A DNA stretch of 64,000 bases from Fusibacter paucivorans (GCF_018390735.1 NZ_JAHBCL010000020.1:30295-94294); one strand, 5' to 3'; positions 1 to 10,058 are shown, counted from the stretch's first letter. The notes: generated by a model not told the origin, from the sequence alone. Numbers and translations: made by a program.

Positions 1-1
1 T

Positions 2-710
<709 letters not shown>

Positions 711-746
711 TCGCAGGCTTTTTAAGTGATCATTATACAAATATAA

Positions 747-792
747 AATGGGCTGCCCAAAAGGATTTTGCAATCGTTTGAGGCAGCCCATT
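747..792 (+). terminator. hairpin between convergent pyrR and DUF308 gene
   Basis: Perfect 11-bp arms, AATGGGCTGCC at 747-757 and GGCAGCCCATT at 782-792, enclose a 24-base loop between two convergent genes. No long T tract follows on either side. It probably acts in both directions. Confidence 0.6.
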
Positions 793-810
793 ATAATAAT
801 GTGATGTAAC

Positions 811-1419
811 TTATTTAACTTCCCGGAAATCAACTTCTTCGGCATCGTCAGATTGAATGTCAATGACAATGCGCCTGCCGTTTGACGGCTTCGTATGATA
901 AGCAGTAAAACCGCTTGATTCAAAAGATCGAAAGGCTTTAAAAGACTTACCTGAGATAAAGAGGACAACACCAAAGACCGTCATGAGTATACCGAAGATC
1001 AAAACGATTGTAGAAAGTGCCGCCTGAGCATTCAGAAAAGCGAAAACCCCTAGCAGAATAAAGAGCAAAGACGTAATGACAGTACTATCGCCGACCTGCT
1101 TACTCTTTATAAAAAAGAGAAATAAGCCGTTGATTCCGTTAATGACAAAGCCAAGACCGATAATCAACAGCAGATAATCCGGGTTGGCAAATGTATAGAG
1201 GCTCATTAGAAGTACCGCGATGCTTAAAATGATAGATGCTTTGCTTCGAATGGCCAATGAAATTGAAAGACCAATGACGGCCATAACAAAAAAGAGAAAT
1301 GTTATCATTCGAATTGAAATCGTCCCAACGGTTCCGGGGAATGCAACGAAGAGTAATCCGATGACGCTCATCACCAAACCAAAATACTGTAATGGATTCC
1401 ATTTATGTTGTCGTGCCAT
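811..1419 (-). CDS. DUF308 (HdeD-like) multi-pass membrane protein
   Basis: About 202 aa with some six hydrophobic segments in pairs (for example VMSVIGLLFVAFPG, ITFLFFVMAVIGL, LLLIIGLGFVINGING, LIFGILMTVFGVVLFISG), followed by a polar 45-residue C-terminal tail rich in acidic residues near its end. Paired helices with small-residue motifs fit the DUF308/HdeD family, whose role in Firmicutes is not settled; E. coli HdeD is linked to acid stress. The start at 1419 is preferred because AGGTGA lies 7 bases upstream, while the ATG two codons earlier abuts it. It stands as a single gene facing pyrR. Confidence 0.7.
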   Translation of the reverse strand: MARQHKWNPLQYFGLVMSVIGLLFVAFPGTVGTISIRMITFLFFVMAVIGLSISLAIRSKASIILSIAVLLMSLYTFANPDYLLLIIGLGFVINGINGLFLFFIKSKQVGDSTVITSLLFILLGVFAFLNAQAALSTIVLIFGILMTVFGVVLFISGKSFKAFRSFESSGFTAYHTKPSNGRRIVIDIQSDDAEEVDFREVK

Positions 1420-1496
1420 TTTCATTCACCTACGTTTTAATGATACTGGATTCGCGCTGGATGTATTCACTAACAGCCAGTGCATCGTTTAACTTT

Positions 1497-1502
1497 ATTA
1501 TA
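1497..1502 (-). promoter_or_regulatory. candidate -10 element for the DUF308 gene
   Basis: TATAAT reads on the minus strand about 75 bases upstream of the DUF308 start. No good -35 hexamer is present at standard spacing, so the call is tentative. Confidence 0.3.
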
Positions 1503-1544
1503 GCGAAGAGTTGTGAACATTGTATTAACAATCCTGTAAGAAGT

Positions 1545-2450
1545 TTATTTAAACCCCTCGATGACAATCTCATTTAACGCGTATTTGGTATCAATACGGT
1601 TGGTAGCATAAAAATAAGTAATCATTTGATTGATAACTTCGGGATCCGGTCTTTCAAATGATTCAAACGGCATATAATCGGTAGAAAGATAATCTCTTAA
1701 CGTTGGGAAATAGGCATCCAGCCATTTTTCGGTTTTGTCGTCTTGAGAAACAGCTACCGCTTCATTTAGGTAGCTGGTGACCTGCTCTAACTGGTGATCA
1801 TCTAATGATTTTGGCACCAAGACGGCATCAAACATATGATCAAATGTGTAGAGCTTGCGTGCGCCTCTTGAAAGGACATACTGATCATACGGCGCTTCCA
1901 ACACCGCATAATTAATCATGCTGTCTGTCAGCAAATTTATCTGATCATAGAGATTTGTGCAGGCTATTTCATCTAGTGATAAGCCGATGATGCCCTCCAT
2001 ATCAATAACGGTACGGAAGACGTATTCATCTGATGCCTTACCGTTTATGCCCAAAACAGCACCTTTGATGTCGTTTACATGTTCAATCGACGTATGCTTA
2101 GGATCGACCATTAAATAAGATGCTTTTGGGCGCAGCGCATAGATTGCATAATCGGTGAAAATGTCGTGATATTCGAGAAAAGTCAATGCATCAATAATAA
2201 TAAGTGCAGTATCAGTTTGATCGGCGGCTCCGAGAAGCGTGTTTAAATCATCATAGGCCACAGCCTTTACAGGCAGTGTTGTATTGTCCACCTTAACGTC
2301 GGTGACTTCACGAAGGGGTACATTAGCCCAATAATTGAGAAAGTGTACGTCTATTGACTGCGACGGCTCGGAACCGGCAAAGAGAGCCTGAAAAACAATT
2401 GAGCCGATGGCTGTAAGACAGATCAGTCCGATTATGACTTTTGTTTTCAT
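1545..2450 (-). CDS. ABC-type substrate-binding-like protein (NMT1/SsuA-like fold), orphan
   Basis: 301 aa. Residues 1-25 form a signal-like hydrophobic segment (MKTKVIIGLICLTAIGS...), but there is no lipobox at the expected place, so it is either cleaved by signal peptidase I or stays anchored. The rest resembles periplasmic-binding-protein type 2 domains of the NMT1/THI5/SsuA group, including a segment on induced binding-site change (VNDIKGAVLGINGKASDEYVFRTV) and the later LEAPYDQYVLSRG. GGAGG precedes the ATG. It starts 22 bases after the rqcH stop on the same strand, so the two are probably co-transcribed. No permease or ATPase genes are nearby. The ligand is unknown. Confidence 0.55.
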   Translation of the reverse strand: MKTKVIIGLICLTAIGSIVFQALFAGSEPSQSIDVHFLNYWANVPLREVTDVKVDNTTLPVKAVAYDDLNTLLGAADQTDTALIIIDALTFLEYHDIFTDYAIYALRPKASYLMVDPKHTSIEHVNDIKGAVLGINGKASDEYVFRTVIDMEGIIGLSLDEIACTNLYDQINLLTDSMINYAVLEAPYDQYVLSRGARKLYTFDHMFDAVLVPKSLDDHQLEQVTSYLNEAVAVSQDDKTEKWLDAYFPTLRDYLSTDYMPFESFERPDPEVINQMITYFYATNRIDTKYALNEIVIEGFK

Positions 2451-2472
2451 ATAACCTCCGTTAAATGGTCTT

Positions 2473-4215
2473 CTAAATGCTCTTCAAAGATTCGATCATT
2501 TTGACATCCGGCGTAACATAGAGTGTTCGGTTATGTGTGTAAATGACCATCCCTGGCTTTGCGCCGTTTGGTTTTGTAACGTGTTTGACGAGGGTATAGT
2601 CAACTGGTACGTTTGAAGACTGTTTGGCTTTGCTGTAATAAGCGGCAATGGTAGCGGCTTCAATCAGCGTTTGTTCGGGCACTTCGACACCTTTTGTGCG
2701 GATGATAACATGAGAGCCCGGTATAATTTTAGTATGAAACCAAAGATCTTTATTGGAGGCGACTTTTAAAGTTAAATAATCATTTTGATAGTTGTTTTTG
2801 CCGACGAGAATTTCAAAGCCATCGCTTGAGCGGTATGTTTTAATCTCTGGCTTTTGAGATTTAGAAGGACGTTTCGAATACTTTTTCCGAATGAATCCCT
2901 GTTCAGCTAGTTCCGCGAGCAATTCGGCGATGTCAGCCTGTGATTCGACTGTTTCCATATGGGTCAAGACGTTCTCGAGATAGTGCATCATTTCTTCTGT
3001 CTCTGAGATTTGAGTGTCCAATAACTTCTGAGCCGTTTTTAATTTTGTATATCTTTTGAAATAATGCTGTGCATTTTCATTGGGATCAAGCCTGACATCT
3101 AAGGGGATCTCAAGATCAGTGTCGGCATCATCATAATAGTTTTGTAAAGTTGCTTTATTCATGCCTTTCGAGAGTTGATAAAGGTTAGCATAGAGCAGTT
3201 CACCCATGATTTTGTATTTTTCTGCATGGTCGGCTTCGTTGCGTTCTTCATGCAATTTGATAAGTTTTGAAGCACTTCGATCATATTTGATTTGAATGGT
3301 TTTGCGGATATCTGTCAGTCGCTGATGCATTTTTAGTGTACGGTTTGTCTTGCCGTAGAATTGTTCCAGCGCTTCACCAAGGGTCTCGTAAACGGTCAGG
3401 ACCTGATAATCTAAATGCGTGTCGACAAAATAAACACTTGCAGGTCCTTTAGAGGGATCAGAGACAAGATAGCCGCTCGGCGCTGACAGTTGAAGCAATG
3501 GTTGAAGTATCTGCCAAATTGTTTTTAACTGTTCATCGGGGACAGTATGCAGCGGTATGTCGGCAGTGCAAGCGGTCTGGCTGATGAGGATATTGGCAAA
3601 GAAGGGACTAAAGCCTTCAACGGCGCTGTAAAGCCCCTTTACCAATTTTTGATTTGGCAACTGACTGCGGAGCGACTCGATAAACACATCGCTAGTTGAT
3701 TCCGGTGAGATTTTATGATTCGGAATGATCCAGTAACGCCCTCCCGGTAGAATTGTTCGAATCCGGCTCATATCAAGTGAGATGCGTTTGATACTGTCAA
3801 TAATGGTATCGTCCTCTCGCGTTAAAATGAGATTTGAGTGCTTACCCATAATTTCAAGAAAGAGTTTTTTTGTTTCGATTTCGCCAAAATCGTTGCGGCC
3901 TTCAATGTCGATTTCAATGATGCGTTCGTAACCGATTTGTTTAAATGCCAATATCCGGCTGCCGAGAAGATGTTTACGCAACAGCATGCAGAACATCGGC
4001 GGCTGTTGTGGATTTTCTTTTTTCTGGGTTGTAAGTGTAAAATAGGGTATACTGCTGTCAACGGAAATAAAGAGCGTATGTGTTCCGCCTCTTCCTTTAA
4101 TAGATAATGTAAGCTCATCTTTTTCCGGTTGATGTATTTTATCAATGCGACCGTCAACGAGTTTCGGCGCAATTTCTTGACATAGATAATGTATAAACAT
4201 GCCGTCAAATGACAT
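2473..4215 (-). CDS. rqcH: RqcH (Rqc2/NEMF/FbpA family), ribosome quality-control factor
   Basis: 580 aa. The NFACT-N domain starts MSFDGMFIHYLCQE and includes LLRKHLLG and EIMGKHSNLIL. A coiled coil follows at about residues 290-440, and the C-terminal NFACT-R domain includes SSDGFEILVGKNNYQND, LWFHTKIIPGSHVIIR and a KPNGAKPGMV region. RqcH binds obstructed 50S subunits carrying peptidyl-tRNA and recruits tRNA-Ala to add alanine tails that mark the stalled peptide for decay. It was earlier annotated as a fibronectin-binding protein. The start at 4215 is chosen because GGAGG lies 5 bases upstream; an in-frame start at 4293 has no such site. It diverges from yicC. Confidence 0.92.
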   Translation of the reverse strand: MSFDGMFIHYLCQEIAPKLVDGRIDKIHQPEKDELTLSIKGRGGTHTLFISVDSSIPYFTLTTQKKENPQQPPMFCMLLRKHLLGSRILAFKQIGYERIIEIDIEGRNDFGEIETKKLFLEIMGKHSNLILTREDDTIIDSIKRISLDMSRIRTILPGGRYWIIPNHKISPESTSDVFIESLRSQLPNQKLVKGLYSAVEGFSPFFANILISQTACTADIPLHTVPDEQLKTIWQILQPLLQLSAPSGYLVSDPSKGPASVYFVDTHLDYQVLTVYETLGEALEQFYGKTNRTLKMHQRLTDIRKTIQIKYDRSASKLIKLHEERNEADHAEKYKIMGELLYANLYQLSKGMNKATLQNYYDDADTDLEIPLDVRLDPNENAQHYFKRYTKLKTAQKLLDTQISETEEMMHYLENVLTHMETVESQADIAELLAELAEQGFIRKKYSKRPSKSQKPEIKTYRSSDGFEILVGKNNYQNDYLTLKVASNKDLWFHTKIIPGSHVIIRTKGVEVPEQTLIEAATIAAYYSKAKQSSNVPVDYTLVKHVTKPNGAKPGMVIYTHNRTLYVTPDVKMIESLKSI

Positions 4216-4312
4216 GAGAACCTCCAATGCGATTGTGGGGATAATAAACTGCTTTCGTCGACAAATAAGGTATGTGCAGCGTGTTGTCTGCATTCAGTTA
4301 TTTGCAATCTAA

Positions 4313-4318
4313 AGTATA
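4313..4318 (-). promoter_or_regulatory. extended -10 promoter for rqcH
   Basis: On the minus strand TGCTATACT gives an extended -10 (TGn plus TATACT), about 100 bases upstream of the rqcH start. A weak TTTATC lies 17 bases further upstream. Confidence 0.45.
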
Positions 4319-4501
4319 GCATTTATTGTCTTAAAGATAAAGCGATGAGGGCTGGATGCCGATGCAGACCGCATAAAAAATTAAGTGGCACGATGGTATC
4401 ATATTAAATAAAATTATTATATAATAGATTTAACATCGTCTGGATCGGCTGGTTTATTGGTAATCGCCTGTCAAGCGGCTGTTAAGAGCTATTAACAAAT
4501 G

Positions 4502-4531
4502 TTGAAACGCAAGGTGCGTGTATGCTATAAT
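4502..4531 (+). promoter_or_regulatory. SigA promoter for the yicC-gmk-rpoZ-coaBC unit
   Basis: TTGAAA at 4502-4507 and TATAAT at 4526-4531 are separated by 18 bases. Transcription would begin about 20 bases before the yicC start. Confidence 0.7.
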
Positions 4532-4560
4532 TGATAGATGCGAAAATATTGGAGGATTGT

Positions 4561-5445
4561 ATGATCTATAGTATGACGGGATTTGGTCGTGGAGAGTTTT
4601 CAAACGACGCTTTCGCTGTGACGCTTGAAATCAAATCGGTGAATAATCGGTATTGTGATATCATCGTCAAGATGCCGAAAAAATTGAATGTTTTCGAAGA
4701 GCGTATTAAAAATACGGTTAAGCAATATCTCGCCAGAGGTAGGATTGATGTTTATATCAATATTGAGGAGAAAGCTTACGACAATTATGAAGTCGTTGCC
4801 AATTATGAAATTCTCGATAAATATGTCAACGTTTACCGGGATCTCATTAATCGGTATCAGCTGGATGAAAGTATTAGTTTGAGTATGGTGACAAGAATTC
4901 AAGACGGCATCGATGTTTCTTATCTGGAACGCGGTGAAGATGAATACTGGGAAGCCATTGAACCTGCACTGACGGAAGCGCTGTCGCGGATCAAAGCAAT
5001 GCGTGAAACGGAAGGCGAAAAGCTTAAACGCGATATTTTGGAAAAAGTGGCGCATATTGAACAGCTGCTGACGCAGCTCGAAGTGATGTCGCCGGAGATT
5101 TTAGAGCATTACAAGCAGCGGACGAGAGACCGGTTAAGCGAACTGCTTGAAAGCTATAATGCAGAAATCGATGATAACCGCGTTGCCAATGAATTGGCGG
5201 TTTATGCGGATAAAACAAATATTAATGAAGAAATTGTAAGAATACACTCTCACCTAGAGCAGATAAAAGTCATTTTGACTGCTTCGGAACCGATTGGCCG
5301 AAAACTGGACTTTTTAATTCAAGAACTGAATAGAGAAGTAAATACCATTGGGTCGAAATCGCCGGACATTGACATTTCGAATCTGGTGATTGCTTTAAAG
5401 AGCGATATTGAACAAATACGCGAACAAATTCAAAATCTTGAATAG
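4561..5445 (+). CDS. yicC: YicC/YloC family endoribonuclease
   Basis: 294 aa with the invariant N-terminus MIYSMTGFGRGE, the SVNNRYCDI segment and a C-terminal conserved domain ending in GRKLDFLIQELNREVNTIGSK, both hallmarks of the family. Members are reported to be endoribonucleases. GGAGG at 4551-4555 selects the ATG at 4561 over one ten codons earlier. The gene heads a compact unit with gmk 11 bases downstream, the usual Firmicutes arrangement yloC-gmk-rpoZ-coaBC-priA. In B. subtilis a remA gene often sits between yloC and gmk; here it is absent. Confidence 0.9.
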   Translation: MIYSMTGFGRGEFSNDAFAVTLEIKSVNNRYCDIIVKMPKKLNVFEERIKNTVKQYLARGRIDVYINIEEKAYDNYEVVANYEILDKYVNVYRDLINRYQLDESISLSMVTRIQDGIDVSYLERGEDEYWEAIEPALTEALSRIKAMRETEGEKLKRDILEKVAHIEQLLTQLEVMSPEILEHYKQRTRDRLSELLESYNAEIDDNRVANELAVYADKTNINEEIVRIHSHLEQIKVILTASEPIGRKLDFLIQELNREVNTIGSKSPDIDISNLVIALKSDIEQIREQIQNLE

Positions 5446-5456
5446 GGGCTAGGTAT

Positions 5457-6080
5457 ATGAATTTTAGAGGTTTACTGATTGTTGTTTCAGGTCCGTCTGG
5501 AGCGGGGAAGGGAACGATTTGCAAAGCACTGGTAAAAAGAGATCCGTCTATTGTCGTGTCAGTTTCAGCGACAACGCGTGAACCGCGCAATGGCGAGGAG
5601 CATGGCATTGCCTATCATTTTTATGACAAGGCAGCATTCCTGTCAATGATTGATAATGATGGTTTTCTAGAATATGCAACCGTATACGATAACTATTACG
5701 GAACGCCGAAGCAATTTGTTATTGATAAAATTGCATCAGGCGAAAACGTATTGCTTGAAATCGATATACAGGGCGCTTTGCAAGTTAAGAAAAAATACCC
5801 TGAGGGTATCTTTGTCTTTGTCTTGCCGCCTTCAATGAAAGAGCTAAAGAGCAGAATTGTCGGCAGAGGGTCTGAAACGCAGGAATCTCTCACAAAAAGA
5901 CTTTCAAGTGCGTACAGTGAAATTGAGTACATTAAGAATTATGATTATTTTATCGTGAATGATACTGTCGAGCATGCAACCGATGTCCTTCAGGCGATTA
6001 TTTCAGCCGAAAAGTGCCGTGTTGATGCAGACATTGAAGAAATTGTCAGTAAATTTAAGGAGGAAACCGAAAATGCTTAA
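5457..6080 (+). CDS. gmk: guanylate kinase
   Basis: 207 aa. The P-loop GPSGAGKGTI sits at about residues 12-21. SATTREPRNGEEHGIAYHF is the GMP-binding segment, and EIDIQGALQVKKKYP is the conserved Walker-B-like region. The enzyme phosphorylates GMP to GDP in the cytoplasm. The gene overlaps rpoZ by 8 bases and contains the rpoZ ribosome site (AAGGAGG) in its last codons, so the two are translationally linked. Confidence 0.97.
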   Translation: MNFRGLLIVVSGPSGAGKGTICKALVKRDPSIVVSVSATTREPRNGEEHGIAYHFYDKAAFLSMIDNDGFLEYATVYDNYYGTPKQFVIDKIASGENVLLEIDIQGALQVKKKYPEGIFVFVLPPSMKELKSRIVGRGSETQESLTKRLSSAYSEIEYIKNYDYFIVNDTVEHATDVLQAIISAEKCRVDADIEEIVSKFKEETENA

Positions 6081-6285
6081 GCCATCTATTGACGAATTGA
6101 TTGAGAAGACGGGTAACCGTTATGCACTTTGTATTGTCGCTTCGAGAAGGGCTAGGAACCTGATTGCAGAAGATGAAGAACAGATGATGGACGATTTGGA
6201 AAAGCCGATCAGCCGCGCGATTACTGAGATCATGCATGATCAAGTTGATGTCGTCGTGCCAAATCCGCCAAAAGATCAAATTTAG
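6073..6285 (+). CDS. rpoZ: RNA polymerase omega subunit
   Basis: 70 aa, beginning MLKPSIDELIEK with the conserved NRYALCIVASRRARNL motif, where omega contacts the beta-prime subunit. The ATG at 6073 lies inside the end of gmk, 10 bases after AAGGAGG. A longer in-frame extension back to 5959 is only an overlap with gmk. Omega promotes RNA polymerase assembly. The gene lies in the conserved gmk-rpoZ-coaBC order. Confidence 0.95.
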   Translation: MLKPSIDELIEKTGNRYALCIVASRRARNLIAEDEEQMMDDLEKPISRAITEIMHDQVDVVVPNPPKDQI

Positions 6286-6296
6286 TGAGGTCGCCA

Positions 6297-7508
6297 ATGT
6301 TAACTGGAAAAAATATTGTCATTGGTGTTTCAGGAGGCATTGCTGCATACAAAGCGGCTGATATTGTCAGCCGTTTAAAAAAATTAAACGCCTCAGTTTA
6401 TGTCATTATGACGAAGGGCAGTACTGAATTTATTAAACCGTTGACATTTCAATCACTTTCGCAGAATTATGTTGTGACGGATATGTTTGAAGATCCCAAA
6501 ACTTGGGATGTTGAACACATCGCACTGGCAAAGCGTGCGGATTTGTTTCTCATCGCGCCTGCCACGGCAAACATCATTGGCAAGATCGCGAATGGCATTG
6601 CCGATGATATGTTGACGACGACGGTCATGGCTACTGAAGCGCCTGTCTTTATAGCGCCTGCCATGAATACAAAGATGTATGAAAATGTCATCGTTCAGGA
6701 AAATATCGCAAAATTGGCAAAACGCGGCTATCATTTTATTGACCCGGCTGCCGGGCGATTGGCTTGCGGAGATGTTGGAGCGGGAAAACTTGCAGCACCG
6801 GAAGATATTGTCGATGTCATCAAAGCGCATTTTACAGAAAATAGACCCCTTGAAGGGGTTCGTATTATGGTCACAGCAGGGCCAACACGGGAACCCGTTG
6901 ATCCAGTGCGCTATATTACCAATCATTCGAGCGGGAAAATGGGCTATGCCATTGCCAAACAAGCACAGCTTTTAGGTGCTGAAGTCATACTGATTTCAGG
7001 ACCGACGCATCTAGAAACGCCAAATGGCGTTAAACGCATTGACATTGTTACGACGTCGGATATGTTGGAAGCCGTTCAGGCTAATATGGCGGTAGATGTT
7101 ATTATCAAAGCAGCGGCGCCATCTGACTATAAACCGATGCAATACCAGAATCAGAAAATTAAGAAGGGATCTGAATCGATTGATATGAAGTTGGTGAAAA
7201 ACCCTGATATTCTCAAGTCGATTGTACCGTTGGTGAAAGATCAGATCGTCGTTGGATTTGCTGCTGAGACACAAAACGTTGAAGGTTATGCGATGCAGAA
7301 GCTTCAGGAGAAAAAACTTGACTTTATTGTTGCCAATGATGTGACAGCAGAAGGTGCAGGGTTTGATAAAGATACGAATATTGTGACGATCTTTGAGGCA
7401 AACGGAACGAAAAGTTCTTATGAATGTCTTCGGAAAGATGTCGTTGCAGGGATTATACTTGATAAAGTGATTGAATATTTAAAGAAGCAACAAACGATAA
7501 AAGAGTAG
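6297..7508 (+). CDS. coaBC: bifunctional phosphopantothenoylcysteine decarboxylase / phosphopantothenate-cysteine ligase
   Basis: 403 aa. The N-terminal flavoprotein CoaC half has GVSGGIAAYKAADI, the active-site His in EHIALAKRAD, APATANIIGKIANGIADD, PAMNTKMYEN and the substrate-clamp Cys in GRLACGDVGAGKL. The C-terminal CoaB half begins near residue 187 with ITAGPTREPVDPVRYITNHS (part of the ligase nucleotide site). Together they make 4'-phosphopantetheine from phosphopantothenate in CoA synthesis. ATG 6297 is preferred over the GTG at 6285 because GTGAGG lies just before it. priA follows after a hairpin. Confidence 0.95.
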   Translation: MLTGKNIVIGVSGGIAAYKAADIVSRLKKLNASVYVIMTKGSTEFIKPLTFQSLSQNYVVTDMFEDPKTWDVEHIALAKRADLFLIAPATANIIGKIANGIADDMLTTTVMATEAPVFIAPAMNTKMYENVIVQENIAKLAKRGYHFIDPAAGRLACGDVGAGKLAAPEDIVDVIKAHFTENRPLEGVRIMVTAGPTREPVDPVRYITNHSSGKMGYAIAKQAQLLGAEVILISGPTHLETPNGVKRIDIVTTSDMLEAVQANMAVDVIIKAAAPSDYKPMQYQNQKIKKGSESIDMKLVKNPDILKSIVPLVKDQIVVGFAAETQNVEGYAMQKLQEKKLDFIVANDVTAEGAGFDKDTNIVTIFEANGTKSSYECLRKDVVAGIILDKVIEYLKKQQTIKE

Positions 7509-7523
7509 GCGCGCCTACTCTTT
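7500..7523 (+). terminator. 24-bp perfect palindrome overlapping the coaBC stop
   Basis: A 24-bp perfect dyad is centred between 7511 and 7512; its core is TAGGCGCGCCTA. It includes the coaBC stop codon at 7506-7508. Only a short, broken T tract follows, so termination may be partial. Confidence 0.5.
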
Positions 7524-7619
7524 CATTTATCACTTGGCTTTTATTTTACTCATCTCGTTTCTGATGATAGACTGGTTTGACAGTCTGTTTATATTTTCCA
7601 ATAAATAAAGAGGACGACC

Positions 7620-10058
7620 ATGTACGCAGAAATTATTGTATTGAGGAATCATGCAAACCTCGATCAACTATTTACATATACGGTACCATTAAATCTGGAA
7701 GCGGTTATTACCGTTGGCAGCAGGGTTATGGTGCCCTTTGGCGGCGAATCGCTGGAAGGTGTCGTATGGCATCTGGCGCATGAAACCAGTGTTGAGGCGG
7801 CGAAGCTGAAGGCGATACTGTTTTGCTTCGAACCAACGCTGAGTTTGCCGGAAACGTTATTGAATGTAACCGCTTTTATGAAGGAGACATACCTCTCTAC
7901 ACATGCAGAAGTGTTGCAGCTGCTGTTGCCAACGGGAACCTTGGTCGAAGCAGTCCAACAGTATACGTTTATAACGGATGAACCACTGGCGCATACAAAA
8001 GCAACGCCTAGCATAAAACAGCTTGCGTCTTGGATCCAAGACGCAGGTGTCTGTGAAGAAAACATGATCGACATACCGTTCTCACAAGCACTGGTGAAGC
8101 GTAATCTCAAGCAGCTTGTTGCACTGAATGTGCTATCCGAAAAAACGGTTTACGTGCAAAAGGTGAAAGACCGTTATGTTTCACGATACCATGCGGAAGA
8201 CATAACGGATCAGACGAGGGCGTCTATTCCGGCGCATTATCATGCGAAGCATCGTGCGCTGGATTATCTAATAAAACACCCTGATGGCAAATTATCTGTA
8301 TTGAGAGAAGGTGCAAGAATATCAAAGTCTGTGATCGACTGGCTAAAGCATGACGGCTTAATCAAGGTTACAGAAGTTGAAGATCGAAGGATGCCAAGTT
8401 TTATGGAATCCGTTTCAGCTAAGAAATCTGTCCAATTGTCTCCCGATCAGACAACGGTCGTTGGCGCTGTCAGAAAACACTTTCTAGAGGCGCCAACTAT
8501 GCCGGTACTTCTGAGAGGTGTGACAGGAAGCGGTAAGACAGAAGTGTATATGGCGCTTATTGATTCTATGCTGAAAGTGGGAAGACGCGCCATCTATCTC
8601 GTTCCTGAAATTGCATTGACGCCACAGATGGTTTCGAGGCTCGCCAAGCGTTTTGGCGCGTCGCGAATTGCGCTCATGCATTCAAAACTCTCCGCAGGTG
8701 AACGGTTTGATCAATGGAAAGCGATGCGTGAAGGGTCTGTTGACATCGTTATCGGCGCACGTTCTGCTATCTTTGCACCAATTGATAACATCGGTATTAT
8801 TATCATTGATGAATCACATGAGCATTCATACCGATCTGAACGCAGACCTAAATTTGATACGTATGAAATCGCAAAATACAGGGCGCTTCAAGAGAAAGCA
8901 CTCTTGATTGAAGGATCGGCGACCCCATCAATTGACAGCGTTCATGAGGTTTTAAACGGCAGACGGCAAATGTTTGCGCTGGAGAAGCGCTATAATGTTC
9001 ACGAACCGCCGAAGCCAGAGATTATTGATATGCGTCAGGAACTCACTGCAGGCAATCGTACGATTTTGAGCCGTCGACTTTATGAAGCCATCGAAGAACG
9101 GTTGGAAAGAGGCGAACAGAGTATTATTTTTTTAAATCGCACGGGACACTCAACTTTTGTAACATGCCGTTCTTGCGGCTATACACTGACATGCCCCAAC
9201 TGCGATATCACCTTAACTTATCATAAACACGAAAACAAGATGTCTTGTCACTATTGCCAGTATGAAAGTTTTGTACCGCGAAATTGTCCATCATGCGGCA
9301 GCTCCTATTTTAAGCACTTTGGCGTCGGGACTGAAAAGCTTGAAGAAACGCTTAAAAAGTTTTTCCCTCATGCGACAATTGGTAGAATGGATCGGACGAC
9401 CACGAGCAGAAAAGGTTCTTTTGAAGCTATTTTAGAACGTGTTGAAACGGAAGAGATAGATATTCTCGTTGGAACGCAAATGATTGCAAAGGGATTAGAT
9501 TTTGAAAATGTAACCCTCGTAGGCATCATTTCAGTCGATTTACTGATGAATATGCCGCATTTCCAAGCGGGTGAAATGACTTATCAGATGGTACAGCAAG
9601 TTTCTGGCAGAGCTGGACGCGGTGCATTACCGGGGGAAGTGATCCTTCAAACCTACCAGCCTGAACACTATGCAATCAACTGTGAGACCTATCATGCATT
9701 TTATGAACATGAGATAGCACTCAGGCAGCGGCTGAATTATCCGCCATTTTGCAGGATGGTCAATTTACTCTTTTTAAGTCGCTCAGAGGCGACTGCAGAA
9801 GATTATGCAGAAAAAACCTTTCAATACCTAAAAGCGAATTTATTTAAGAAAGATTTACATTCTATGGTAGAAATCTTTCCGGCACATCCGGCATTATTAA
9901 AGAAGATAGATGGTAATTATCGGTTTCAAGTGCTGATGAAAGTTCAAAGTGAAGGCTATGAGGCTGTAAAAGGCTGGGTTGATAAGTTGCAGACCAGATT
10001 TGTGAGCATCTCGGATTGTAAAATTAATATAGATTTAAACGCCAAAAATATATTATAA
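7620..10058 (+). CDS. priA: primosomal replication protein N' (PriA helicase)
   Basis: 812 aa. The N-terminal 3'-DNA-end binding domain is at about 1-105. The helicase core has Walker A GVTGSGKTEVY, a DEAH-like box written DESHEHSY, GSATPSIDS and the QMIAKGLDFENVTLVG and QVSGRAGRG motifs. A zinc-binding insert carries eight cysteines in CRSCGYTLTCPNC and CHYCQYESFVPRNCPSC. PriA recognises abandoned forks and reloads the replicative helicase. The start has only a weak upstream site (AGAGGACGACC). The gene heads the conserved priA-def-fmt order. Confidence 0.95.
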   Translation: MYAEIIVLRNHANLDQLFTYTVPLNLEAVITVGSRVMVPFGGESLEGVVWHLAHETSVEAAKLKAILFCFEPTLSLPETLLNVTAFMKETYLSTHAEVLQLLLPTGTLVEAVQQYTFITDEPLAHTKATPSIKQLASWIQDAGVCEENMIDIPFSQALVKRNLKQLVALNVLSEKTVYVQKVKDRYVSRYHAEDITDQTRASIPAHYHAKHRALDYLIKHPDGKLSVLREGARISKSVIDWLKHDGLIKVTEVEDRRMPSFMESVSAKKSVQLSPDQTTVVGAVRKHFLEAPTMPVLLRGVTGSGKTEVYMALIDSMLKVGRRAIYLVPEIALTPQMVSRLAKRFGASRIALMHSKLSAGERFDQWKAMREGSVDIVIGARSAIFAPIDNIGIIIIDESHEHSYRSERRPKFDTYEIAKYRALQEKALLIEGSATPSIDSVHEVLNGRRQMFALEKRYNVHEPPKPEIIDMRQELTAGNRTILSRRLYEAIEERLERGEQSIIFLNRTGHSTFVTCRSCGYTLTCPNCDITLTYHKHENKMSCHYCQYESFVPRNCPSCGSSYFKHFGVGTEKLEETLKKFFPHATIGRMDRTTTSRKGSFEAILERVETEEIDILVGTQMIAKGLDFENVTLVGIISVDLLMNMPHFQAGEMTYQMVQQVSGRAGRGALPGEVILQTYQPEHYAINCETYHAFYEHEIALRQRLNYPPFCRMVNLLFLSRSEATAEDYAEKTFQYLKANLFKKDLHSMVEIFPAHPALLKKIDGNYRFQVLMKVQSEGYEAVKGWVDKLQTRFVSISDCKINIDLNAKNIL

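Larger units (their letters stand above)
4216..4560. other. 345-bp divergent intergenic region between rqcH and yicC
   Basis: No gene is seen here. It holds a minus-strand promoter for rqcH, a plus-strand promoter for yicC, and an AT-rich stretch with a second TATAAT at 4420-4425 lacking a good -35. Confidence 0.6.

Noticed and set aside
4420..4425. Second TATAAT in the rqcH-yicC gap
   Set aside because: No -35 at normal spacing and the region is AT-rich, so chance is likely.
7577..7783. 68-residue frame overlapping the priA start
   Set aside because: It lies out of frame over the start of priA, and its residues do not resemble any protein; it is a shadow.
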